DNA from: Flagellimonas sp947499585
Lineage (GTDB): Bacteria > Bacteroidota > Bacteroidia > Flavobacteriales > Flavobacteriaceae
Direction of reading: 5' to 3'
NCBI RefSeq assembly: GCF_044596045.1
Contig: NZ_CP138995.1
Coordinates: 1,054,001-1,118,000, forward strand
Length of the DNA stretch: 64,000 nucleotides
The translations under genes were made by a program, and so were the position numbers. Each line of letters starts with the position of its first letter. Positions within the stretch are counted from its first letter, which is position 1. The notes under the pieces were generated by a model. The model had not been told where the DNA came from. It saw only the letters and a program-made list of their open reading frames with translations, and did not search any database. This document shows, one piece after another, positions 16,028 to 23,193 of the stretch.

Positions 16028-17326
16028 ATGATGGCAAAAAACTTTGTTCAAGAATTACAATGGAGAGGTATGGTGCATGATATTATGCCCGGAGCAGAAG
16101 AACATCTTATGGAGGGAATGCAGGCTGCATATGTTGGGATTGACCCAACTGCAGACTCATTACATATTGGGCATTTGGTGAGTGTAATGATGTTGAGGCA
16201 TTTTCAATTGGCAGGGCACAAACCATTTGCTTTGGTTGGTGGTGCTACGGGAATGATCGGTGATCCATCTGGTAAGTCGGCAGAGCGTAATCTGTTGGAT
16301 GAAAAAACCCTTCGCCATAATCAAGAGGCTCTAAAATCTCAATTAGGGAGGTTTTTAGATTTTGAAAGTGATGCGGAAAATTCAGCGGTCTTGGTGAACA
16401 ACTATGATTGGATGAAAGATTTCTCTTTCCTTGATTTTATCAGGGATGTTGGGAAACATATTACGGTCAATTATATGATGGCAAAAGATTCCGTTAAGAA
16501 GAGACTTTCCTCAGAAGCTAAAGAAGGAATGTCCTTTACAGAATTTACCTATCAATTGGTACAGGGGTATGATTTTTTATACTTGTACCAGAAGCATAAT
16601 TGTACCCTTCAAATGGGAGGTAGCGATCAGTGGGGAAATATTACCACAGGGACCGAACTTATAAGAAGGATTGGTGGAGGGAAAGGATTTGCCCTTACTT
16701 GTCCTTTGATTACCAAAGCAGATGGAACTAAGTTTGGTAAAACTGAAGGTGGAAATGTTTGGTTAGATGCTGAGAGAACCTCACCTTATAAGTTTTATCA
16801 GTATTGGTTGAATACTTCGGATGAAGATGCTGAGAAATATATAAAAATCTTTACTTTTTTGAGTAAAGATGAAATTGAAGATTTGGTTATCAAGCACAAA
16901 GAGGAGCCTCATCTTAGACAGCTACAAAAGCAATTGGCAGAGGAAATAACTATAAAAGTACATTCCAAGGCCGATTTGGAAAATGCCATAAAGGCGAGTA
17001 ATATCCTATTTGGAAAATCTACTTCCGAAGATTTAAAGGAACTGGATGAAAAGACCTTTTTAGATATTTTTGAAGGTGTTCCCCAAGCCCAGGTTTCAAT
17101 AGATGAGGTAAATGCTGGATTGGACATGATTGGTGCTTTGGCAGCAAAAACGGGTTTTCTAGCATCAAATGGAGAGGCGAGAAGAGAGTTGAAACAAAAT
17201 TCTATTTCAGTAAACAAGCAGAAGGTGAAAGAAGATTTTCTTATCACCACGTCTGATTTAATCAACAACAAATTTGTACTACTTCAACGAGGTAAGAAAA
17301 ACTATTTTGTTTTGGTAGTGAGTTAG
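16028..17326 (+). CDS. tyrS: tyrosyl-tRNA synthetase
   Basis: Attaches tyrosine to its tRNA. It is full length at 432 residues. The class I HIGH motif is at 46-49 (SLHIGHLVS), the tyrosine-binding QMGGSDQWGNI block is present, and the KMSKS-equivalent KFGKT is at 235-239. The C-terminal S4 RNA-binding domain ends in VNKQKVKEDFLI and VLLQRGKKNYFVLVVS. Two adjacent ATG codons (16028 and 16031) are possible starts. Confidence 0.97.
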   Translation: MMAKNFVQELQWRGMVHDIMPGAEEHLMEGMQAAYVGIDPTADSLHIGHLVSVMMLRHFQLAGHKPFALVGGATGMIGDPSGKSAERNLLDEKTLRHNQEALKSQLGRFLDFESDAENSAVLVNNYDWMKDFSFLDFIRDVGKHITVNYMMAKDSVKKRLSSEAKEGMSFTEFTYQLVQGYDFLYLYQKHNCTLQMGGSDQWGNITTGTELIRRIGGGKGFALTCPLITKADGTKFGKTEGGNVWLDAERTSPYKFYQYWLNTSDEDAEKYIKIFTFLSKDEIEDLVIKHKEEPHLRQLQKQLAEEITIKVHSKADLENAIKASNILFGKSTSEDLKELDEKTFLDIFEGVPQAQVSIDEVNAGLDMIGALAAKTGFLASNGEARRELKQNSISVNKQKVKEDFLITTSDLINNKFVLLQRGKKNYFVLVVS

Positions 17327-17400
17327 TATATGTTTAAATTTTCAAGTATCACGCAACCAAAAAGTAAATTTCTGCTCTTTTTTGTATAAAACTGAATACG

Positions 17401-17841
17401 ATGAGAATATTGGTGATACTTTTTTCTTTCTTTATGATGGTGAGTTCTTGTAACTCAAGTACTGATAGTCAAGAACAAATTCCACTCCAAAGCGAAGGTC
17501 AAAAATGGCAACTTGTAAGAATGACGGGAAGTTTTGTTAATTCTGAGACTGTCGGGGATGATATGGATTGGCAAGAATACTATGTTTTAAAACCAAACGG
17601 CATGTTTGTTAAGCATAGAGAAAGGGATGGTTCTATTACGACGGCGACAGGATCTTATGAGCTAATTACACAAGAAAATGAAAAATATTTTGAGCTCACT
17701 TACAAAACGGGGAAAGGACTTATTGCCAGTTGCCACGGTGTAGATGGAAAAGAAGTTCTAATGTATAATGGCGATATGCTCTTTGGCACTTGGAATGCTT
17801 GTGATGGTCCGGGGTTGGAATATAGCTTGGTCAAAGAATAA
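17401..17841 (+). CDS. hypothetical lipoprotein
   Basis: A 146-residue lipoprotein (lipobox MVSSC, Cys17). The mature part has a lipocalin-like pattern of beta strands: WQLVRMTGSF, EYYVLKPNGMFVKHRE, TATGSYELI, YFELTYKTG. This resembles small Bacteroidetes proteins with lipocalin-like domains, but I cannot assign a named family. It follows tyrS by 74 bases and ends 1 base before the stop of the convergent LuxE-like gene. Confidence 0.75.
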   Translation: MRILVILFSFFMMVSSCNSSTDSQEQIPLQSEGQKWQLVRMTGSFVNSETVGDDMDWQEYYVLKPNGMFVKHRERDGSITTATGSYELITQENEKYFELTYKTGKGLIASCHGVDGKEVLMYNGDMLFGTWNACDGPGLEYSLVKE

Positions 17842-17842
17842 A

Positions 17843-18829
17843 TTACAAGGCCATCAAATTACATCCCCTAATATCAGAATGGTCAAATCGGCCAAGGACT
17901 TCAAAGGTTCCATTTTCATAGACTTTACCTAAATCTTGGGTAGCGATAAAAGAACAAGAGTATACATTGGCTAAATCAATAATATTTATTCCACCGGTTT
18001 TACCAGAAGATTGAATGGAAAGCGGGTCTTCTGTATCTCGAGGGATTACTTTCATCCATGGCGGAGTTTTAAATAGGCCATCACCTTCGGAATATGCTTG
18101 AGATAATAACTCCGTCATTCCATACTCCGAATGAATTTTAGATGCTCCAAAAGCCTTTTTAAGAACGTCATGTAGTTCCTCACGGATTAATTCTTTTCGT
18201 CTACCTTTCATTCCTCCAGTTTCCATGATTATAGTGTGCTTTAAATTCAGAGGGAATTGTTCCGCTAAATCCAACAGAGCAAATGAAACACCAATTAACA
18301 ATGTCTTTGTTTGTCTTTCTTCAAGTTGAAGAAGTTTTTGATGGAGGGTATTTAAATCATATAAATAAAAACCACTTTTTGGGTGCTTGGATCTGTCCAC
18401 AAGGTCATTCACCATAAAAACCAAAGAAGAACCTTCCCTTTCCAAATAGGAAGGTAATAAAGCAACTACGCAATACGCTTCAATAGGGCCATAAAATGTA
18501 TTAAAACCTTTCAGATAACTCTGTTGATATAAGTTTAAATCAGGAACATAATGTTTACTGGTGGTACTATTGGTGGTTCCGCTACTTTCAAAAATTGCTT
18601 CCGATTTTTTATAGGAAGAAACTACTTTGCGCGTCTTGAAAAATTCTATGGGAAGAAAAGGAATCTCTTCAATAAAACGAACATTAGTAGGGGATTTTCC
18701 CAAGTGCTTACAATAGCCTTGGTACACGGTATTGTTTTTAAACTGAAACTGAAAGATTTCAAGTGACAATGAATCAAATTCACCTTGGTTTGAAATTGAA
18801 AAAATTTGTTGAATTCTTGACCTATCCAT
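17843..18829 (-). CDS. LuxE/PaaK-like acyl-activating protein
   Basis: A 328-residue protein of the LuxE acyl-protein synthetase family, part of the adenylate-forming (ANL) superfamily. The phosphate-binding motif is ESSGTTNSTT (residues 81-90); METGGMKGRRKE and HSEYGMTELLSQAY (the A5-like motif) follow. It lacks the large C-terminal domain of true CoA ligases. LuxE proper makes acyl groups for aldehyde synthesis, but no lux genes are here. Many Bacteroidetes carry this lone gene; the acyl substrate is unknown. Confidence 0.85.
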   Translation of the reverse strand: MDRSRIQQIFSISNQGEFDSLSLEIFQFQFKNNTVYQGYCKHLGKSPTNVRFIEEIPFLPIEFFKTRKVVSSYKKSEAIFESSGTTNSTTSKHYVPDLNLYQQSYLKGFNTFYGPIEAYCVVALLPSYLEREGSSLVFMVNDLVDRSKHPKSGFYLYDLNTLHQKLLQLEERQTKTLLIGVSFALLDLAEQFPLNLKHTIIMETGGMKGRRKELIREELHDVLKKAFGASKIHSEYGMTELLSQAYSEGDGLFKTPPWMKVIPRDTEDPLSIQSSGKTGGINIIDLANVYSCSFIATQDLGKVYENGTFEVLGRFDHSDIRGCNLMAL

Positions 18830-18854
18830 TGAGCAACAAAAGTACCCAAAAATA

Positions 18855-18884
18855 AAAAAGCCCTTCTCTAGAGAAGGGCTTTTT
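18855..18884 (-). terminator. terminator behind the T9SS miniprotein gene
   Basis: A perfect 30-base palindrome centred on TCTAGA, with GCCCTTCTC / GAGAAGGGC arms and five A or T at either end. It lies 13 bases after the stop of the gene at 18898-19221. Confidence 0.93.
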
Positions 18885-18897
18885 CGATAGCATTTTT

Positions 18898-19221
18898 TTA
18901 TTTTATGACCAGTTTTCTAGTCATCGTTTTTTCCTGTTCGGTTACTTGAAGCACATAGACCCCAGGAACCAACCTGGATATGTTTAAGGTGTTTGTTGAT
19001 ATTCTATCTGTAAGCACAATATCTCCAAAAACATCGTAAATTTTTATCTGCTTGCTTCCATTAGAAGCAGTGGTAATGTATACTTCCTCGCCATAGACGG
19101 GATTAGGGTACATTTTAAAACCCTGTAGTTCTTGCGCTTGTTCAGTATTTACACTGACCAGCTCTTGGCCGAAAGTGAAAAGGGGTAATGCCATAATGAG
19201 AATAAAGTAGATTTTCTTCAT
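18898..19221 (-). CDS. secreted miniprotein consisting mainly of a T9SS sorting domain
   Basis: Only 107 residues. A signal peptide (about 1-18, ending LFTFGQ) is followed by a linker of some 15 residues and a complete type A T9SS sorting domain: FKMYPNPVYGEEVYI, KQIKIYDVFGDIVLT, LNISRLVPGVYVLQVTE and the terminal TMTRKLVIK. There is no cargo domain. The next gene on this strand is built the same way. It would be carried out by the type IX system and cut or anchored there; what use it has without cargo is unclear. Confidence 0.88.
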   Translation of the reverse strand: MKKIYFILIMALPLFTFGQELVSVNTEQAQELQGFKMYPNPVYGEEVYITTASNGSKQIKIYDVFGDIVLTDRISTNTLNISRLVPGVYVLQVTEQEKTMTRKLVIK

Positions 19222-19360
19222 AAATGCTGATTTGGGAAATAAGCAATATAAAAGTATGCAAACCTGTTAAAAAGAGCTATAAAATGTTGTGAAACAAAGA
19301 ATTATGTAGGTAAAGGTAAAAAAGATGGTATTTTGTCGATGAAAAGCCCGAAATAGGGAA

Positions 19361-19669
19361 CTACTTAATAATCAGCTTTCTGGTAGCAACTTTGTTGTTC
19401 TCAAAAACCCTTAGAATGTATACGCCTTTGTCTAGGCTAGAAAGGTTCAATTCTCTACCAATAATGGTAGTTTGCAATACTTGGGTTCCTAAAACATCAA
19501 AAATTAAGATTTGCTTTGGAGCATTTTTGGTAGTCTCAATATGAATTTTTCCTTGGGTAACCGGGTTGGGGTACAGCTTAAACCCGTCAATATCAGCTCC
19601 AGCTTGGGCATTCTGTGCGAATCCAAGGGAGCAAACAAAAAAGAAGAAGACGAGGTAAAGGTGCTTCAT
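19361..19669 (-). CDS. second T9SS sorting-domain miniprotein
   Basis: I choose the start at 19669 (MKHLYLVFFFFVCSLGFAQ), because it gives a clean signal peptide; the frame is open further upstream but that part looks untranslated. The 102 residues hold a signal peptide, a very short linker and a type A sorting domain (FKLYPNPVTQGKIHI, KQILIFDVLGTQVLQ, LNLSSLDKGVYILRV, ATRKLIIK). It is clearly related to the neighbour at 18898-19221, and the two probably arose by duplication. No cargo domain. Confidence 0.85.
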   Translation of the reverse strand: MKHLYLVFFFFVCSLGFAQNAQAGADIDGFKLYPNPVTQGKIHIETTKNAPKQILIFDVLGTQVLQTTIIGRELNLSSLDKGVYILRVFENNKVATRKLIIK

Positions 19670-19768
19670 AAAGTATTGGTTACAAAGGGTATGCCACAAA
19701 TATAAATAATTTGAACACTGAAATAGGGGTGCTTTAAGAAAAAAGCCACACTTTTCGATGAAGTGCAT

Positions 19769-19794
19769 AAAAAAAGCCCCGCATTTGGCAGGGC
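19769..19794 (-). terminator. terminator of the TSP3/T9SS protein gene
   Basis: GCCCCGC (19776-19782) pairs with GCAGGGC (19788-19794) with one mismatch; on the minus strand it ends in a run of seven T. Confidence 0.8.
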
Positions 19795-19817
19795 CTTCGA
19801 TTGAACTGGTTAATAGT

Positions 19818-20918
19818 TTAGTCGTTGCCTACATAGACTTTTCTGGTACTATTTTTGCTTTTTACAATATAAATTCCATCCTTTTTAAGGTTTTGGATTA
19901 TAGAATTTTCTTGTTCTACATTGTTCACTTCTCTGGAAAGAACTTTTTGTCCAGAAAAACTATAAATGGATATTTGGTATGGCTCTTCTTTTTTACCAAG
20001 TTCCAATGAGGATAAGTCGAAGGTTAAATTGTTAACATCGAGCCTATTTACTTTGAATGGGAAAACATAATGTTGTGGAGGATTTGCATAAAGTGGAGGA
20101 GGAGGGAGATAAGGTGCCTTGATTAGAAAATGAAAGTAGTATGTTTTACCTTCAAATAGTGCGAAAGCCCCAGTAGTAGGGTTAGGAGCGGCTGAAAAGT
20201 TTCTATCGAAATTTATATCGTACTCTCCATTGGCGGGGATTTGGCTAAAGTTTCCATGAAATACGTTGAACAATTGTATGGGGCCAGTACCCAATACGCT
20301 TTTGTCCGACATGTGTACATCGATTTCTCGATTTCCTTGGCCGTAATTGGTTCCACCAATGTTCTTCAGGGTAAATCTAAAAGTGGTTTTAGGATTTCCA
20401 AAGGAGGACCAATTCATTTCTATAAGAGGCGATTGATGGTTAAGTACATTCCACGTGTTCCCTGATTGACTTATTTGGGCCTTTATTAACGATACCTTGG
20501 GAATTGTTGGACAACCGTTATTGTAACTTGGACCAGCTTCGTTTGGACAATTGTCTTGGCTATCTGGAACGCCGTCACTGTCAAAATCAATAACGCAAGT
20601 AAAGCTGATAGGCGCACCTATATTGGTTCCATCAACAAATTCATCTGCATCTTGATTAGACCTGGAAGAAGCCTTAGTGATTTTGACATATTTATCAACT
20701 CCATCAATGTTTTCAATAAAATATATATTGCCAACAATTAAGGGGCTGCCGATAAAGATATTCAATTTGATTTGTTGCCCTAAGATATTGTTACAAAAAT
20801 TGGTATTTGCTTGAGAAAATGTGATTCCCAAGTCGCGGACCTCATGATATTTGTAACTCTGGGCGTTTTGAACGAATGAAACAGCAAAAAACAAGATTAA
20901 CAATGTAATTTTTTTCAT
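19818..20918 (-). CDS. secreted protein with calcium-binding TSP3 repeat and C-terminal sorting domain
   Basis: A 366-residue exported protein. A signal peptide (residues 1-20) is followed by an N-terminal domain of no family I recognise and a thrombospondin type 3-like calcium motif, DFDSDGVPDSQDNCP (near 112-126). Then comes a beta-rich domain with a CARDB-like pattern (MNWSSFGNPKTTFRFTLKNIG) and a C-terminal T9SS-type module (YQISIYSFSGQKVLS, DGIYIVKSKN). It lies downstream of the TonB receptor and lipoprotein genes on the same strand, with a terminator between, so it may be a separate unit. Role unknown. Confidence 0.8.
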   Translation of the reverse strand: MKKITLLILFFAVSFVQNAQSYKYHEVRDLGITFSQANTNFCNNILGQQIKLNIFIGSPLIVGNIYFIENIDGVDKYVKITKASSRSNQDADEFVDGTNIGAPISFTCVIDFDSDGVPDSQDNCPNEAGPSYNNGCPTIPKVSLIKAQISQSGNTWNVLNHQSPLIEMNWSSFGNPKTTFRFTLKNIGGTNYGQGNREIDVHMSDKSVLGTGPIQLFNVFHGNFSQIPANGEYDINFDRNFSAAPNPTTGAFALFEGKTYYFHFLIKAPYLPPPPLYANPPQHYVFPFKVNRLDVNNLTFDLSSLELGKKEEPYQISIYSFSGQKVLSREVNNVEQENSIIQNLKKDGIYIVKSKNSTRKVYVGND

Positions 20919-21000
20919 GATTAGTAGGATTAAAAGTTCACAATAAATCTATAAGAAAAAGACTACATATATATTAAGGGTAAATAAAGAAAACGTAAAT

Positions 21001-21029
21001 AAAAAAAGCCCCGCATTGCGGGGCTTTTT
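21001..21029 (-). terminator. terminator of the TonB receptor-lipoprotein unit
   Basis: Perfect 12-bp stem (21003-21014 with 21018-21029), GC-rich top GCCCCGC and a 3-base loop; it ends in a T run on the minus strand. Confidence 0.93.
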
Positions 21030-21046
21030 AAACTATATTAAATCTT

Positions 21047-23152
21047 TTAGTTGGTCGCCCAATCAAAGATGGTTACATCAACAGTTGCCGCAGCATCGTA
21101 AGCAGCATTTACATCGATGGTTACATTATCAACAGTAACATTGGTAGTGGCACCACCATCTCTAAAGTCAACATTAGTAGTGTATCCATCAAGAGAAAGA
21201 CCTGTGATTGCAGCACCAGATTCTTTCTTAAACTGTAATGCAGTACCACCTTGGGTAGAAACACACGTCAAGTTTTCTAAAGTAGGCATGTTATTGTCAC
21301 CATCAGCTTCAACAGCTGTGGAGAAACCGGCTTCAGTATGTAGTACGTAAGCATTGGTCAAGGTACCGTTCCACCCTTCAGTCCAGTCGATAGCATCGTC
21401 CTGGTTGTTTTCCATGTAGAAATTAGAAGCAGAAACTGTACCACCAAAGAACTCAACACCGTCATCGGCACCGTTCAAAATAGCAACGTTGCTAATGGTG
21501 GTTTCAGAGCCAACTGCATACAATGTAAGACCGTTGTATTGGGATTCAGAGTTAATCTGCGCACCAGCGTAGTTGATAATCAGGTAATTAATAGTCCCAG
21601 AGTCATCGGTATTGTTAGAACCACCATAAATAATGTTGCCAACTTCGGCCGTTGCATCGGTACCCTTGGTAGTGGTAGCATCACCAGCAATAACCAAACC
21701 ACCCCAGTCACCAGCAGTTTCATTCCCGGATGTCATAACAACAGGATTGTCAGTAGTACCAAGGATATCAATCATTGCACCTTTTTGAACTACAATATAA
21801 GTACTGGTTGCACCCGCAGCCTGCACGTTGGCAGTAATAGTAGTGCCAGCAGGAATGGTCAATTTAGCTCCAGACTGAACACTTAAAGTACCTTGTAATT
21901 CATATGCTATTGAAGCGTCCAAAGTTAAATCAGAAGAAACATTACCTGTAAGGATTGTAGCAGTACCTACAGTTTGACCTGTTGCCCAAGAAAAAGAGTT
22001 GACATCTACTGTGGCGAGATTGGCATATAGCTCATTTGGATCGGAATCTTCACCTTCAATCTGTACATTGGAAACAGCACCCCCATCTCTAAAGTCCAAT
22101 ATAGTCTCGTAACCAGATATAGAAAGACCAGTGATAGTTGCACCAGATTCTTTTTTGAACTGTAATGCCGTACCCCCTTGGGTAGATAATACAGTCAGGT
22201 TAACTAAGCTTGGGTTACCGTTGTCTCCATCCGCTTCAACAGCAGTAGAGAAACCAGCTTCGGTATGTAGCACATAAGCATTGGTCAAAGTACCGTTCCA
22301 TCCTTCAGTCCAGTCGATAGCATCGTCCTGGTTGTTTTCCAAATAAAAGTTGGAGGCGGAAACCGTACCACCAAAGAACTCAACGCCATCATCAGTACCA
22401 TTCAACAAAGCTATATTACTAATGGTGGTTCCAGAACCAACGGCATAAAGTGTAAGTCCGTTGTATTGAGATTCTGGATTGATTTGTGCACCAGCGTAAT
22501 TGATGATCAGATAATTAATAGTACCGGAGTTATCGGTATCGTTGGAGCCACCGTAGAGGAACTCACCGACTTCAGCACTTGCATCAGTACCTTTGGTGGT
22601 TGTGGCATCACCTAGGATAACCAAACCACCCCAATCACCGGGAACTTCACTATCAGATGTCATAACAACAGGATTAGAAGAAGTACCAAGGACATCAATG
22701 GAAGCACCTTTTTGGATAACAATATATGTACTGGTTTCGTCACCGGAAGCAGCCGAAGCTGTAATGGTAGTACCAGCAGGAATAGTTAATTTCGCACCAT
22801 TTTCAACACTAACTGCACCATCAAGGATATAGGTTTCGCTAGCATCAAGTGTTAAGTCTTCTGTTATAGGGCTAAGAGTAGTCAAGTTTACAGAAGTGGT
22901 ACACGCATTTGGACAAGAACCGCCGCAATCAACACCTTCCTCATCTCCATTCTGAATACCGTCATCACAGGTTGACTCAACAGGGCAAGCAGCACAAGTA
23001 CCACCACAATCGACACCTGTTTCCGTACCGTTTTGAATACCATCGGAACACGTTGGGCCGTTACCACCATTATCATCACTACTACAACCCGTAAGAACGA
23101 GTGCAAATACAGCCATGGAGGCTATTGAAATTTTAAAGATTTTCGTTTTCAT
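21047..23152 (-). CDS. lipoprotein with duplicated 290-residue beta-helix-like domain
   Basis: A 701-residue lipoprotein (lipobox VLTGC, Cys23). Two short cysteine modules come first, each of the form C-x-DGIQNG-x-E-x-GVDCGG-x-C (near residues 35-57 and 62-84). Two tandem copies of a domain follow (about 100-391 and 409-701), with long identical stretches such as NNQDDAIDWTEGWNGTLTNA. The repeated pattern of SGAKLTIPAGTTIT, DWGGLVI and DDGVEFFGGTVSASNFY suggests a parallel beta-helix. It follows the TonB receptor gene by 41 bases, in the place of a SusD-like partner, although it is no SusD. It probably sits on the outer membrane face and captures a substrate; which one is unknown. Confidence 0.87.
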   Translation of the reverse strand: MKTKIFKISIASMAVFALVLTGCSSDDNGGNGPTCSDGIQNGTETGVDCGGTCAACPVESTCDDGIQNGDEEGVDCGGSCPNACTTSVNLTTLSPITEDLTLDASETYILDGAVSVENGAKLTIPAGTTITASAASGDETSTYIVIQKGASIDVLGTSSNPVVMTSDSEVPGDWGGLVILGDATTTKGTDASAEVGEFLYGGSNDTDNSGTINYLIINYAGAQINPESQYNGLTLYAVGSGTTISNIALLNGTDDGVEFFGGTVSASNFYLENNQDDAIDWTEGWNGTLTNAYVLHTEAGFSTAVEADGDNGNPSLVNLTVLSTQGGTALQFKKESGATITGLSISGYETILDFRDGGAVSNVQIEGEDSDPNELYANLATVDVNSFSWATGQTVGTATILTGNVSSDLTLDASIAYELQGTLSVQSGAKLTIPAGTTITANVQAAGATSTYIVVQKGAMIDILGTTDNPVVMTSGNETAGDWGGLVIAGDATTTKGTDATAEVGNIIYGGSNNTDDSGTINYLIINYAGAQINSESQYNGLTLYAVGSETTISNVAILNGADDGVEFFGGTVSASNFYMENNQDDAIDWTEGWNGTLTNAYVLHTEAGFSTAVEADGDNNMPTLENLTCVSTQGGTALQFKKESGAAITGLSLDGYTTNVDFRDGGATTNVTVDNVTIDVNAAYDAAATVDVTIFDWATN
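21050..22855 (-). repeat. internal tandem duplication in the lipoprotein gene
   Basis: Bases 22855-21980 and 21928-21050 (minus strand) encode the two copies. DNA similarity is high in the middle, for example around the codons for AIDWTEGWNG, but many third positions differ, so the duplication is not recent. Confidence 0.85.
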
Positions 23153-23193
23153 AATTAGGGTTTTAAATTTAGATAGTTAATATTTATAAGTTG

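Noticed and set aside
17843..18829. Part of a luminescence (lux) operon
   Set aside because: The LuxE-like gene stands alone; no luciferase, reductase or transferase genes are present.
19670..19768. Upstream extension of the second T9SS miniprotein
   Set aside because: It would place a cysteine- and aromatic-rich stretch before a perfect signal peptide; the start at 19669 is far better.
21047..23152. Open frames opposite the tandem-domain lipoprotein (for example 21539-21886 and 22593-22832)
   Set aside because: They arise from biased codons of the Gly/Thr/Asp-rich gene on the other strand and have no promoter or family match.
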